Notes: generated by a model from the letters alone, not told the origin. DNA of 64,000 nt from JAAUTS01 sp038250235 (GCA_038250235.1 JBBSCO010000001.1:62001-126000); one strand, 5' to 3'; shown: positions 1 to 8,323, counted from the stretch's first letter. Translations and numbers: made by a program.

Positions 1-294
1 GATGTGGCTGACGTGGGAAGCCATGCGGGCCACGGTGCGGTCACGGCCGGATTTCAGACTGCTTTCATCCCCCGTGGCGTCAAAGTGGAGAACAGCAATG
101 CCGTAGCGGAAGCCTTCAGTCCACTCGGTCCAACCGCGCGTGGTGTATTTTCCCTTGATGGTGAAGACGGGGGAACCTTTCCCCTCATCGTAATTCTGGT
201 CAATGGAACTGATTTTTTCTTTGGCCAGGGAGAACATTTGATCGAGGGCTGGCGAAAGGGATTCGAGCTTGGGGGCTTTGTCGATGTTGATCAT
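1..294 (-). CDS. Unsaturated glucuronyl hydrolase / GH88-like protein, N-terminal part
   Basis: Only the first 98 residues are in the window; the 3' part lies beyond its left edge. The ATG gives a start M-I-N-I-D-K-A-P-K. A stretch Y-T-T-R-G-W-T-E-W-T-E-G-F (about residues 53-65) followed by R-Y-G-I-A-V-L and a G-R-D-R-T-V segment resembles the N-terminal helices of GH88/GH105-type unsaturated glucuronyl or rhamnogalacturonyl hydrolases, which remove the unsaturated sugar left by polysaccharide lyases. It lies 44 bp downstream of an SDR gene on the same strand, so the two probably form an operon controlled by the divergent AraC regulator. The family call rests on a short fragment and on memory of related proteins. 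It could be another (alpha/alpha)6-barrel hydrolase. Confidence 0.55.
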   Translation of the reverse strand, partial: MINIDKAPKLESLSPALDQMFSLAKEKISSIDQNYDEGKGSPVFTIKGKYTTRGWTEWTEGFRYGIAVLHFDATGDESSLKSGRDRTVARMASHVSHI

Positions 295-338
295 ATAAGG
301 CGAAAGTTTACGGTTTTACGTTTGTCGGTTTAAAGTTA

Positions 339-1127
339 TCAGAGCCGTTTTAGATGGAAGCCTCCGTCGACATTGACGACTTCGCCGGTTGAGAAGGGGA
401 AGCTTCCGGAAAGGATGGCTTCGACCGCCAAGCCGATGTCCTCGGGTTTGCCCCAACGTTTTTGCGGAACCAGACCCTGTGCCAGGAGCGCATCGTATTT
501 TTCTTTAACACCGCTGGTCATATCGGTTTCCATGATGCCAGGGCGGATTTCGAAAACCTGCACACCTTGTTCAGCCAACCGCGTTGCAAAAAGCTGGGTG
601 ACCATGGACAGGCCTGCTTTGGAAATACAATATTCGCCCCGGTTGACGGAGGCGGTATAGGCCGAGATGGATGAGATAAACAAAACCTTGAAGCCAGCTT
701 TCAGGCGGGGTTTGTCCGTGGTTTTCAACCAGTGATTGACCACGGCCTGGGTAAGGAAAAAAGGCCCTTTAAGATTGATACCGAGGACTTCATCAAATGA
801 TTCTTCGCTCATTTCTGTCAAATCGGCCCTGACGCGGGGAGCGATACCGGCATTGTTCACCAAGGCATCGAGTCGGCCAAAACGAGCCAGAACTTCCTGC
901 ACCAATCGTTGACGGTTGGCGCTGATACCGATATCGGCTTGAAAGATGTCGAATTGTTGGCTTGGGGAGGACGCCAATTCGCGGCAGAGTTTGGCGGTTT
1001 CTTCGGCTGCGACTTTGTTACCGGCGTAGTTGATGGCGACGTTATGTCCAGATTTGGCTGCATGGAGGGCGATGCCACGGCCCAGACCGCGGCTGGCACC
1101 GGTGATAAGGATTACGGCTTGGTTCAT
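339..1127 (-). CDS. SDR-family NAD(P)-dependent oxidoreductase (FabG-like)
   Basis: This is a 262-residue classical short-chain dehydrogenase. The cofactor motif T-G-A-S-R-G-L-G is at residues 9-16, N-N-A-G at 91-94, and the active-site Y166-x-x-x-K170 pair follows the serines near 152-154. The C-terminal G-E-V-V-N-V-D-G-G motif is also typical of FabG-like reductases. The protein is cytosolic and acts on a carbonyl or alcohol substrate that cannot be read from the sequence. Its position between a GH88-like gene and a divergent AraC regulator suggests a role in catabolism of a sugar acid or similar carbohydrate rather than fatty-acid synthesis. That role is inferred from neighbours only. Confidence 0.85.
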   Translation of the reverse strand: MNQAVILITGASRGLGRGIALHAAKSGHNVAINYAGNKVAAEETAKLCRELASSPSQQFDIFQADIGISANRQRLVQEVLARFGRLDALVNNAGIAPRVRADLTEMSEESFDEVLGINLKGPFFLTQAVVNHWLKTTDKPRLKAGFKVLFISSISAYTASVNRGEYCISKAGLSMVTQLFATRLAEQGVQVFEIRPGIMETDMTSGVKEKYDALLAQGLVPQKRWGKPEDIGLAVEAILSGSFPFSTGEVVNVDGGFHLKRL

Positions 1128-1238
1128 GGCTAAAACCTACCTTAGTCCAAAGAAATCCATTAGCAAAGAGCCTTAATTAATAGCACAAATTCGACTTTAT
1201 TTCAGTGATATTTGGGCTATTCATAAGAGAAAGAGATT

Positions 1239-2054
1239 ATGAAAGACTTTCAGCCCCTTTTTCTACAGGACTTGGACATCCAGATGCAGCAGCTTTCTGT
1301 ACGTCGTCTTCAGTTGAATCGACATTTAAAAGAACTTACTTCAGTAGAGCAACATCACCATGACCATTTCCAAGTATTGCTTTACCTGGGTGGGCGTGGA
1401 GTCCAGTTGGTTGATGGACAGGGTTATCAGGTCAGGGCCGGAAGCATTTTGTGGTTTGAGCCAGGTCTGCCGCATGCATTCAAAGAGCTCCAAGGACTTA
1501 GACCTTTATGCCTGGTGCTTGATTTGGATCTCCAAGGGACCGGTTACCGGCCCAGCCGTCATGGTCAGCTTCGACCCGATGAATTATCCGAGGTGAAACA
1601 GCTTCTTTCCCGTCTGATGCAGATGAGGGATGATTCGGGACAGATCCGAAAAGCCGGCGTGGTGCTACTCGTGCTGGATATCCTCTTACGGAACATCGGA
1701 TGGCTCGCTCCTTCCCAATCGACATTGTCTCCTCCCATCGTCCGTCGTGTAAGAACCATTCTCGAAGATCCTGCGACACGATCCATGCCTCTCAGTCAGA
1801 TCGCCCAGCGGGCCGGGTATCAGCGTGATCATCTCAATCGCTTGCTAAAACAGGCATCTGGCTCCAGCATGGGACATCTTCGTGATCAGATGAGAATCAA
1901 ACAAGCCAGGCAACTTTTGACCCAATCCCTGAAGGTGCAGGATGTGGCACAGCGCTTGGGATTCTCCGATCAGAATTATTTCGCGCGCTGGTTCCGGCAA
2001 CAAACCGGACTACGTCCGACCCAATGGCGCGTTCAAAGTGCCTCTAACAAATAG
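1239..2054 (+). CDS. AraC-family transcriptional regulator with N-terminal cupin domain
   Basis: The 271-residue protein has an N-terminal cupin-like sensor region (a H-H-H-D-H-F cluster near residues 39-44, then V-L-L-Y-L-G-G-R-G and a P-G-L-P-H-A-F segment). The C-terminal pair of helix-turn-helix motifs (about 170-265) carries the hallmark I-A-Q-R-A-G-Y and V-A-Q-R-L-G-F-S-D-Q-N-Y-F-A-R-W-F. Such proteins bind a sugar-like ligand and activate an adjacent operon. It is divergent from the SDR/hydrolase pair, which is its probable target. The stop is only 5 bp before the dnaJ-like gene, so transcripts may run through. The start is supported by a GAAAGAG-type ribosome site just upstream. Confidence 0.88.
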   Translation: MKDFQPLFLQDLDIQMQQLSVRRLQLNRHLKELTSVEQHHHDHFQVLLYLGGRGVQLVDGQGYQVRAGSILWFEPGLPHAFKELQGLRPLCLVLDLDLQGTGYRPSRHGQLRPDELSEVKQLLSRLMQMRDDSGQIRKAGVVLLVLDILLRNIGWLAPSQSTLSPPIVRRVRTILEDPATRSMPLSQIAQRAGYQRDHLNRLLKQASGSSMGHLRDQMRIKQARQLLTQSLKVQDVAQRLGFSDQNYFARWFRQQTGLRPTQWRVQSASNK

Positions 2055-2059
2055 GATTT

Positions 2060-3040
2060 ATGGAATTCAAAGATTATTATAAAAGTCTGGGCGTTGCAAA
2101 AACCGCCACCCAGGAAGAGATCCGGCGGGCCTTCCGCAAACTGGCAAAAGTGCACCATCCGGATGTGGCCAAGAACAAGAAAACCGCCGAGACCAAGTTC
2201 AAAGAGATCAATGAGGCCTATGAAGTTTTGGGCGATGCGGACAAGCGTAAAAAATACGACCAACTCGGCTCATCCTGGGATCAACCACAGGCAGGGTTCC
2301 CTGGCGGCGGTTTCAATGGGGGATTTCCTGGCGGGGCCGGACGGCGAACACAAGGAGGCACGGAGTACCACTTTGAAGGAACAGGTTTTAGTGATTTCTT
2401 CGAGCAGTTTTTCGGTGGGGCCGGGGGAAATTCCTCTGGCGGCAGAGCAGAGGGAGGAGGTTTTCAGCAGAGGCGGGCCGTTTCGGCGGACGGGGAGGAT
2501 GTTGAGGCCGAAATTCTGGTAACATTGGAGGAAGCACTGCGCGGCACCGAGCGGTCGGTTTCCCTCAGAAAATCAGATACGCAAGGAGGTGAAGGCAAAC
2601 TACACACCCTCAAGATACGGATTCCGGCCGGAGTGCGTGAAGGTCAGCGTATACGCCTCGCCGGACAGGGAGAGCCGGGGCTAGGTCAGGGTCAAGCCGG
2701 GGATCTTTACCTGAAAATCAAATTTGCCCGGCATCCCCATTACCGGGTAAAAGACCATGATCTGTTTTACGACCTGGATCTGGCTCCATGGGAAGCGGTG
2801 CTGGGAACCAAGGTCACCGTGACGACACTCGATGGTGAAAAGGTTTCCGTGAATGTTCCACCGGCCGTGCAACAGGGAACCCAACTACGTCTCCGTGGGA
2901 AGGGGCTTCCTGACAACAAAAAAGAACGCCAAGACTTGTTTTTGAAAATCAGCATCGAGATACCAGACAGCATTACAGCGGAGGAACGCAGGCTTTGGGA
3001 ACAGCTGGCGGAAACGGCAGCAGACCCTTCCAAAGCCTGA
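2060..3040 (+). CDS. DnaJ/CbpA-type Hsp40 co-chaperone without zinc finger
   Basis: The protein has 326 residues. Residues 1-70 form a J-domain with the H-P-D triad at 33-35, which stimulates DnaK ATPase. A Gly/Phe-rich linker follows (about 75-145), then the two C-terminal substrate-binding beta domains (about 150-315, with motifs such as L-K-I-R-I-P-A-G-V and R-I-R-L-A-G-Q-G). No CxxCxGxG repeats are present, so this is a class B, CbpA-like co-chaperone rather than canonical DnaJ. No dnaK or grpE lies nearby. It starts 5 bp after the AraC gene with an AGGA site overlapping that gene's stop, which suggests translational coupling by accident of packing rather than shared function. Confidence 0.9.
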   Translation: MEFKDYYKSLGVAKTATQEEIRRAFRKLAKVHHPDVAKNKKTAETKFKEINEAYEVLGDADKRKKYDQLGSSWDQPQAGFPGGGFNGGFPGGAGRRTQGGTEYHFEGTGFSDFFEQFFGGAGGNSSGGRAEGGGFQQRRAVSADGEDVEAEILVTLEEALRGTERSVSLRKSDTQGGEGKLHTLKIRIPAGVREGQRIRLAGQGEPGLGQGQAGDLYLKIKFARHPHYRVKDHDLFYDLDLAPWEAVLGTKVTVTTLDGEKVSVNVPPAVQQGTQLRLRGKGLPDNKKERQDLFLKISIEIPDSITAEERRLWEQLAETAADPSKA

Positions 3041-3100
3041 AGTTGTTGATGAAAGGAATGGGCTGGTTTCCGCTATCCCGCACGTGATAAAACTTTCCTT

Positions 3101-4300
3101 ATGGTAACACGGAAAAGCAGCTGGATGTTTTTTGCTGTCTGCTTTTCGGGTTTCGTGGCCATCTCTTTTGTCTTCGATTCCCCACCGCTTTGGAAACTGG
3201 GGGATTACAGTCATTACTGGTGCACCGGACGGTTGTTTCTGACGGAAAGCAGCCCTTACGGCATTGACATGGCCCGGCATCCTGTGGGCGAAGGTTTTGA
3301 TTGGAGCAGTGAGTTTGTTATTCGACAGGCCAGCAATCCTCCTCCCCTGTTGCTGTTCCTGTTACCTCTGGCTTTTTTCAATCCGCAGACCGGCTGGTGG
3401 ATCTGGATGCTTGGTGGATTTCTCTTTTTTGCCTGGGCCTTGGCTATGATCCCTTTCTTGAGAGCCAGGGATTTGGATACGTCCTTAAAATCCATGAATT
3501 GGATACGGATGGCCGGTGTTCCTTTGCTGGTATTGGGCTCCTTTCCCGTGTGGGATTGGATCCGGCACGGGCAAATCTCGGGCTTGCTCGCAGCGATGTT
3601 GGTTCTTGCATGTTGGTGCCTCCACCGAAAGCATGAATTTTCATCCGGGTTTGTCTGCGGGGTGGCGGCCGGACTCAAAGTTTATCCGGGGCTGGCCTTC
3701 TTCTATTTTGCTGCGGCTAAAAAAACAAAGGCGATGGTGGGTTTCATCTGCGGCTTTGTAATGACCGTCCTCCTGCCCTTGGCATTTTTTTCTATAACCC
3801 TTTACCTGCAATGGCTCGACAAAGGGATGGAGGTCATATCCCATGGGGAAAAAATCCTGACCAACAATGCCGGATTTACCGGGCTGATCTATAAGCTGGA
3901 ACAGGCACTCAACCTGCAGTTACCTAATGGGCAGATAGAGCGTGTCATTCCGGCCCTAGTGGCTCTGGTCATGGCACTGCTGTTGGGTTACAGGGCCCGG
4001 GATAGCCGCTGGCAGGTTCCTTGTCTGGCCATGGTGATTTCCTGGGCGGCCTTTTGTTCTCCGGTGTCATGGCCTCACTACGGTTGTCATTATCTTGTTA
4101 CCTGCCTGCTAATGCTGGATATGGGCCACTCCAGAACGGCTTTGGCTTTTTGGTTTCTGACCATGTCGTTGCCGGTTTATTTTCTGCTGCCGATTCTGGG
4201 CAGTGGCCACTTTTTCATGGGCCTGAGCGTGCTGATGTTGGCCGGTTTGTGCGTTATGACGTGGATGTTGATACGGGACAAGACTCCCAGAAAAGCCTGA
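3101..4300 (+). CDS. GT87 (DUF2029) family polyprenol-sugar-dependent membrane glycosyltransferase
   Basis: This 399-residue protein is strongly hydrophobic throughout with roughly nine or ten membrane segments. The first external loop has D-Y-S-H-Y-W (near residue 33), followed by S-N-P-P-P-L-L-L-F-L-L-P-L, a layout typical of DUF2029/GT87 enzymes. These GT-C transferases use polyprenyl-phosphate mannose or a related donor to modify lipids or glycans outside the inner membrane. The acceptor cannot be predicted. It stands alone between dnaJ and a bidirectional terminator. The ATG is preceded by no clear Shine-Dalgarno. Confidence 0.75.
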   Translation: MVTRKSSWMFFAVCFSGFVAISFVFDSPPLWKLGDYSHYWCTGRLFLTESSPYGIDMARHPVGEGFDWSSEFVIRQASNPPPLLLFLLPLAFFNPQTGWWIWMLGGFLFFAWALAMIPFLRARDLDTSLKSMNWIRMAGVPLLVLGSFPVWDWIRHGQISGLLAAMLVLACWCLHRKHEFSSGFVCGVAAGLKVYPGLAFFYFAAAKKTKAMVGFICGFVMTVLLPLAFFSITLYLQWLDKGMEVISHGEKILTNNAGFTGLIYKLEQALNLQLPNGQIERVIPALVALVMALLLGYRARDSRWQVPCLAMVISWAAFCSPVSWPHYGCHYLVTCLLMLDMGHSRTALAFWFLTMSLPVYFLLPILGSGHFFMGLSVLMLAGLCVMTWMLIRDKTPRKA

Positions 4301-4305
4301 GGCGC

Positions 4306-4336
4306 AAAAAAACCCCGCAGTGATGCGGGGTTTTTT
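4306..4336. terminator. Bidirectional rho-independent terminator
   Basis: A 7-bp perfect GC-rich stem (CCCCGCA / TGCGGGG) with a GTGA loop is flanked by seven A on one side and six T on the other, so it can terminate transcription in both directions. It separates the GT87 gene (plus strand) from rpmA (minus strand). Confidence 0.93.
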
Positions 4337-4359
4337 GATTTCAGTCGAAAGACCGGATC

Positions 4360-4614
4360 TCAGGAAGCGGCGAGGTCAACCACACTGATGCGGCGGTTGG
4401 GTTTGTCGAACTTTACCTTGCCTTCCGTGAGGGCGAAGAGGGTATGATCGCGGCCCATGCCGACGTTGGTTCCTGCGCGGAACTTGGTGCCGCGCTGGCG
4501 GACGATGATGTTACCGGCGAGAACATGTTCTCCACCGTATTTCTTGGTACCAAGGCGCTTGCTTACGCTGTCGCGCCCATTCTGTGTAGATCCTTGACCT
4601 TTTTTATGTGCCAT
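4360..4614 (-). CDS. rpmA: 50S ribosomal protein L27
   Basis: The 84-residue product begins M-A-H-K-K-G-Q-G-S-T-Q-N-G-R-D-S and contains the family motif G-N-I-I-V-R-Q-R-G-T-K-F-R-A-G. It is a component of the large subunit near the peptidyl-transferase centre. No cleavable N-terminal extension of the Firmicutes type is present. An AGGAG site lies 4-5 nt before the ATG. It follows rplU by 22 bp, the near-universal rplU-rpmA order, but the usual third gene obgE is absent and a terminator follows instead. Confidence 0.97.
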   Translation of the reverse strand: MAHKKGQGSTQNGRDSVSKRLGTKKYGGEHVLAGNIIVRQRGTKFRAGTNVGMGRDHTLFALTEGKVKFDKPNRRISVVDLAAS

Positions 4615-4636
4615 AAAACTCCTGGAATTCGTTCAA

Positions 4637-4948
4637 TCAGCCGACGATTTTGTTGATCTTGAGGCGGAGACGCTTCTGGCGATGACCGACGGTGCGGTGG
4701 TAACCTTTGCGGCGCTTGTATTTGAAAGCGATGACTTTGTCGCCTTTGACTTCGCCGATGATTTCAGCCGTGACGGAGGCGCCAGCTATGACGGGCTGGC
4801 CGACTGTGACAACGTCGCCGTTACCAATCATGAGCACGTCATTGAGGATGGCTTCCTTACCTTCTTCGGTTTCGAAAAGCTCCACATCGAGGATTTCTCC
4901 TTCGCTGACTTTATATTGCTTACTACCACTACGAATCACTGCAAACAT
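4637..4948 (-). CDS. rplU: 50S ribosomal protein L21
   Basis: The 103-residue protein starts M-F-A-V-I-R-S-G-S-K-Q-Y-K-V and ends with the conserved K-Y-K-R-R-K-G-Y-H-R-T-x-G-H-R-Q block, diagnostic for L21, which binds 23S rRNA. It is first in a two-gene operon with rpmA. An AAGGAA ribosome site lies 7-8 nt before the ATG. The promoter must lie in the roughly 160 bp shared with the divergent lgt gene. Confidence 0.97.
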   Translation of the reverse strand: MFAVIRSGSKQYKVSEGEILDVELFETEEGKEAILNDVLMIGNGDVVTVGQPVIAGASVTAEIIGEVKGDKVIAFKYKRRKGYHRTVGHRQKRLRLKINKIVG

Positions 4949-5107
4949 ACGTAAATTCCTTTTTAAGAGCTTCCTAAAATGCCCGAATCAATAAGCTGTG
5001 CAAGAAGAATTTAAGAAAAAGTCGAAGAACGTGGAAGCAGTGTGTCGTGGGGACACCAATTCTGTTCCCTGAGTTCCTTTACAGATGGGTTGACGAGGGC
5101 TAGAGAC

Positions 5108-5935
5108 ATGAGGATGGCTTACTTTGTTCATGATTTCAGCCCCTTTCTCTGGCAGTGGTCGGGGAATTGGGGCATCCGCTACTACGGCTTGGCCTACATG
5201 ATGGGCTTTTTTGGGGCTTGGTACGGCCTGCGGGTGTTCCAACGCAAAGGCTGGTCGGAACTGAAGCCCGGGGAGGAAAGTGACCTCCTGACTTGGCTGG
5301 TGCTGGGCGTTTTGGTCGGTGGGCGCCTGGGGTATGTGTTTTTTTACGAAGACTGGGGCAGAACTCTGCAGGACCCGCTCAGCATCATTGCCTTCTGGAG
5401 AGAGGGGGGTATCAGCGGAATGGCCAGCCACGGGGGATTCATCGGGGTTATTCTGGCCGTTTATCTATTCAGCCGCAGCCGTAGGATCGGGTTCTGGCCT
5501 CTGGCAGATAATATCGCGGTTTTGACACCAATCGGTTTGTTTTTTGGGCGTATCGCCAACTTCATCAATGGCGAACTGTGGGGTCGCCCTAGCACGATGT
5601 CCTGGGCCGTTCTTTTCCCGGATGATCCCATGAGGTTACCCCGGCATCCTTCCCAGCTTTATGAAGCTTTCGGGGAGGGCTTGTTGCTGTTCATTGTGAT
5701 GCTTTTTCTTCGCTCCAGGAATCCCGCACCGGGAAGGGTTTCCCTTCTCTTTCTGGGGTCCTATGCACTGGCCCGGATCACCTGTGAATTTTTCAGGGAA
5801 CCGGATTGGGGGATTTACTATCTCGGTTTCCTGACCAAAGGACAGTTGTTGTCGATGGCACTCCTAGGATTTGCGGCTGCGCTTTGGTTTGTGTTGCCTT
5901 CGTCAAAGATGAAAAAATGTAGACCGTCTTTGTAA
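5108..5935 (+). CDS. lgt: Prolipoprotein diacylglyceryl transferase
   Basis: This integral membrane enzyme transfers diacylglycerol from phosphatidylglycerol to the lipobox cysteine of prolipoproteins. Several hydrophobic segments are visible, together with the family signature G-R-I-A-N-F-I-N-G-E-L-W-G-R, the upstream A-S-H-G-G-F-I-G motif and the downstream R-H-P-S-Q-L-Y-E-A motif. An in-frame start exists 66 bp further upstream, but the ATG chosen (or the ATG two codons later) has GAGG about 10 nt before it and gives the usual Lgt N-terminus and a length near 275 residues. It is divergent from rplU and followed by rnpB. Confidence 0.93.
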   Translation: MRMAYFVHDFSPFLWQWSGNWGIRYYGLAYMMGFFGAWYGLRVFQRKGWSELKPGEESDLLTWLVLGVLVGGRLGYVFFYEDWGRTLQDPLSIIAFWREGGISGMASHGGFIGVILAVYLFSRSRRIGFWPLADNIAVLTPIGLFFGRIANFINGELWGRPSTMSWAVLFPDDPMRLPRHPSQLYEAFGEGLLLFIVMLFLRSRNPAPGRVSLLFLGSYALARITCEFFREPDWGIYYLGFLTKGQLLSMALLGFAAALWFVLPSSKMKKCRPSL

Positions 5936-5993
5936 GACAACCGACAAGGGAAAACCCAGACGCATCCTTGTTTTCCTTGGGATCTTATCTAGG

Positions 5994-6380
5994 TTTAAAT
6001 CAGGCAAGTGACCGATCTGACGAAAGTTGGATAGGAAAGTCCGAACACCGTATGGCAACCAGCCCTGTGAAAACGGGGGAGATCCGGGAGACCGGATTGA
6101 CAGACAGTGTCACAGAAAAGAAACCGCCTCCCGCAAGGGGGGTAAGGGTGAAACGGTGGGGTAAGAGCCCACCGCCCAACGAGTAATCAATGGGGCAGGA
6201 TAAACCTCTGGTGGTGCAAGGCCAAACAGGAAGTAAACCGGCCAGGTCCGGAGCCCGCAAGGGTTCCAGCTTCCAGGTAGGTCGCACCCTGTGCAAACAG
6301 GGTATCGGAGCAATCCGGTAAGATAAATGGTCACTGCCCCGGCTTTAAAAACCGGGGAACAAAATTCGGCTTATCGCCTA
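5994..6380 (+). ncRNA. rnpB: RNase P RNA (bacterial type A)
   Basis: This is the catalytic RNA that matures tRNA 5' ends. The conserved blocks occur in order: AGGAAAGTCCG at 6033-6043 (first P4 strand), GGTAAGGGTGAAACGGTGG followed by GTAAGAGCCCACCG at 6141-6174 (P10/P11 region), AGATAAATGGTCACTGCCC near 6321-6339, and AAAATTCGGCTTATCG at 6361-6376 (second P4 strand). A short imperfect P1 can form between AGGC near 6002 and GCCT near 6377. Ends are therefore approximate to about 10 nt. A strong terminator follows immediately. No open reading frame across this interval is credible. Confidence 0.95.
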
Positions 6381-6383
6381 AAT

Positions 6384-6421
6384 GAAGGGCGTCTGTGAAA
6401 ACAGGCGCCCTTCTCCTTTTT
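6384..6421 (+). terminator. Rho-independent terminator of rnpB
   Basis: A 13-bp stem (GAAGGGCG plus TCTGT on one side, ACAGG plus CGCCCTTC on the other, with one G-T wobble) is closed by a GAAA tetraloop. It is followed by a short C/T-rich run with five T. It lies directly after the rnpB 3' end. Confidence 0.92.
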
Positions 6422-6432
6422 CAGCGATCTAC

Positions 6433-7329
6433 TCAACCGTTGATGATCTCGCCGCCGTTGGGATGCAACATCTGCCCGTTCATATAGGACGAATCCAAGG
6501 ACGCGAGAAAAACATAACACTCGGCGCATTCCCAAGGCTGCCCGGCCCGACCGATTGGGGTATCGCCACCGAAGGTTTTGACTTCCTTGGCAGGATAAGT
6601 GGATGGAATAAGCGGTGTCCAGATGGGGCCCGGAGCGACGCCGTTGACGCGTATGCCGTCCTTGATCAACTGCTGGGATAAAGATCGGGTGAAGGAAACA
6701 ATGGCGCCTTTGGTCGCCGAATAATCCAGCAGGCCCGGACTTCCGCGATAGGCGGTGACCGAGGCGGTGTTGATGACCGTGGCCCCTTTCCGTTTTTTCA
6801 GGTGGGGCAGGGAGGCTTTCACGAAATAAAACATCGAGAAAAGATTGGTTTCGAAAGTGCGTCGTAGCTGATCGGCACTGATATCCAAAATGGATTTCTG
6901 CGGATGCTGTTCCGCCGCGTTGTTAATAAGGATGTCCAGACGGCCAAAGGTTTTGACCGTTTGCAGCACTGCTTTTTTACAGAACGATTCCTTCCGGATA
7001 TCTCCTTTGATCAGAAGGCATTTTCCTCCTAACTCCTTTTCGATCTGGCTCTGTGTGTCGAGAGCATCGGCTGTTTCATTAAGGTAAACAATGGCCACAT
7101 GGGCTCCCTCCCGGGCATAAGCGAGAGCGCAGGCTTTTCCAATGCCGCTGTCGCCTCCGGTAATCAGGGCCGTCTTTCCGGATAACTTAGTGCTTCCCTT
7201 GATGGCACGGTTAAAATGGACCGGCGTGGGCTTCATCAGCTTTTCGCTTCCGGGCTGGCGTTTCTGATGCTGGGCCGGGCGCTGCCTTTCGGATGGTTTG
7301 GATCTACCCTGTTCTTTGGACTTGTTCAC
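6433..7329 (-). CDS. SDR-family oxidoreductase, general stress protein 39 / YghA type
   Basis: The core shows T-G-G-D-S-G-I-G (cofactor binding), I-N-N-A-A-E-Q-H-P, the active-site Y-S-A-T-K and the motif G-V-A-P-G-P-I-W-T-P-L-I-P-S, all typical of the YghA / Bacillus GSP39 group of SDRs. The segment R-Q-P-G-S-E-K before the catalytic core also matches that group. A longer reading frame reaches an ATG at 7464, but its extra residues are Arg/Pro/Ser-rich and overlap another plausible gene. I chose the GTG at 7329, which lies just past that gene's stop. An ATG at 7236 is the alternative. It sits with other stress-type genes, and its substrate is unknown. Confidence 0.8.
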   Translation of the reverse strand: MNKSKEQGRSKPSERQRPAQHQKRQPGSEKLMKPTPVHFNRAIKGSTKLSGKTALITGGDSGIGKACALAYAREGAHVAIVYLNETADALDTQSQIEKELGGKCLLIKGDIRKESFCKKAVLQTVKTFGRLDILINNAAEQHPQKSILDISADQLRRTFETNLFSMFYFVKASLPHLKKRKGATVINTASVTAYRGSPGLLDYSATKGAIVSFTRSLSQQLIKDGIRVNGVAPGPIWTPLIPSTYPAKEVKTFGGDTPIGRAGQPWECAECYVFLASLDSSYMNGQMLHPNGGEIING

Positions 7330-7333
7330 AACT

Positions 7334-7540
7334 TTAGGCCGGCGGGTTGGCGTCGCCTGTCTGGCGCTTTTTTTCTTCGGAAAATTTCTGAACGTCCTGC
7401 CTTGCCTTTTCCTTCTTGGCCCCGCCGCTTCGTTCGAAGTCCTGGCTGGCCTTCTTGAGTTCATTTCCTAAATCCGGAGTGGAAGGCGACGAAGCCTGGT
7501 GGGCACTTTTCAGGGGATTTTTTTTGTTGGAATTTTTCAC
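7334..7540 (-). CDS. Small hydrophilic Lys-rich hypothetical protein
   Basis: I do not recognise this 68-residue protein. It is very polar, with many Lys, Glu, Asp and Ser (for example N-E-L-K-K-A-S-Q-D-F-E-R-S-G-G and V-Q-K-F-S-E-E-K-K). It has no membrane segment and looks intrinsically disordered, as many small desiccation or stress proteins do. The start is GTG without a clear Shine-Dalgarno. Its stop is 4 nt before the chosen GTG of the SDR gene, so translation may be coupled. The amino-acid composition is more natural than that of the overlapping frame, which is why I keep it. Confidence 0.5.
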   Translation of the reverse strand: MKNSNKKNPLKSAHQASSPSTPDLGNELKKASQDFERSGGAKKEKARQDVQKFSEEKKRQTGDANPPA

Positions 7541-7600
7541 GGTTTTTTCAGCAGAAAGCCACAGACGTCAACTGTATGCTGCAGTTTTTCCGGCATTTTT

Positions 7601-8098
7601 TTACTCGGTCTGTTCCATGATGGAACCAACGGTAGCTCCGACCGCAGTTCCTGCCAGAGCGCCTAGGGCTGCACCGAGCGGACCGGCTAAGGCGCCCGCC
7701 GCCATACCAATTGCGGCTCCCGTTGTCATACCGACAACATCATCACGGACATTGCGGTCGCCGTCCGGATTGTAATGGGCACCGTTGTGGTCGAGTACGG
7801 AAACGACCTCGCCTGTCTTGGCCGCAGGAACATGGGTCACCGAGACCAAGGTCTTTCCTTTTTCAATTTCGTTGGCGAGATATTTATGATCCGTGTCAGA
7901 ATAGCCGACGGATTTTAATGCTTCCTTGCGATTTTCGCTGCAGCCGCAGGACTTGTCGGCGACATGCGAGACGGCGATGTCTTCGGAAAGATATCCTTTT
8001 TCTAATAGGTCATCGACTGCTTTATTGGCATCTTCGCGGTCCTTGAAGAGTGCCCCGACGATTTTGCTCGATGTGGATGTTTTGGTTGAAATAGCCAT
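7601..8098 (-). CDS. YflT/GSP17M-like stress protein with glycine-zipper C-terminus
   Basis: The 165-residue product has an N-terminal domain (about 10-110) with V-G-A-L-F-K-D-R-E-D-A-N-K-A-V-D-D-L, typical of the heat-induced YflT / general stress protein 17M family. A Gly/Ala-rich hydrophobic hairpin follows (G-A-A-I-G-M-A-A-G-A-L-A-G, about 130-160), probably a membrane-inserting glycine zipper. A longer frame exists upstream, but the ATG used here has AAGGA about 7 nt before it. It is the first of a stress-type group (this gene, the small Lys-rich protein and the SDR). The exact function of the family is not known. Confidence 0.78.
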   Translation of the reverse strand: MAISTKTSTSSKIVGALFKDREDANKAVDDLLEKGYLSEDIAVSHVADKSCGCSENRKEALKSVGYSDTDHKYLANEIEKGKTLVSVTHVPAAKTGEVVSVLDHNGAHYNPDGDRNVRDDVVGMTTGAAIGMAAGALAGPLGAALGALAGTAVGATVGSIMEQTE

Positions 8099-8323
8099 AT
8101 GATTTTCCTTGGTTGATGTTTGTTTGAAACAAAGGCCGACCCCGAGTTCCATGATTCTTTAAGTAGAAACGCAGAGGCTATGCCAGGATGAGACTTTATT
8201 GTCCAAGATCCTGTGGAGTAGCGACTTAAGCAGGCCTGAACGGGAACTGAGGTGAGCCTTTTTAGCTGCAAAGTGCAGGGTATTCTTTCAGGGAGTTGGT
8301 ATTCTGCAAGGAACAGGGCAAAA

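Noticed and set aside
4..333. Plus-strand open frame at the left edge
   Set aside because: It is the complement of the GH88-like hydrolase fragment, whose minus-strand translation has family-like motifs; the plus translation has none.
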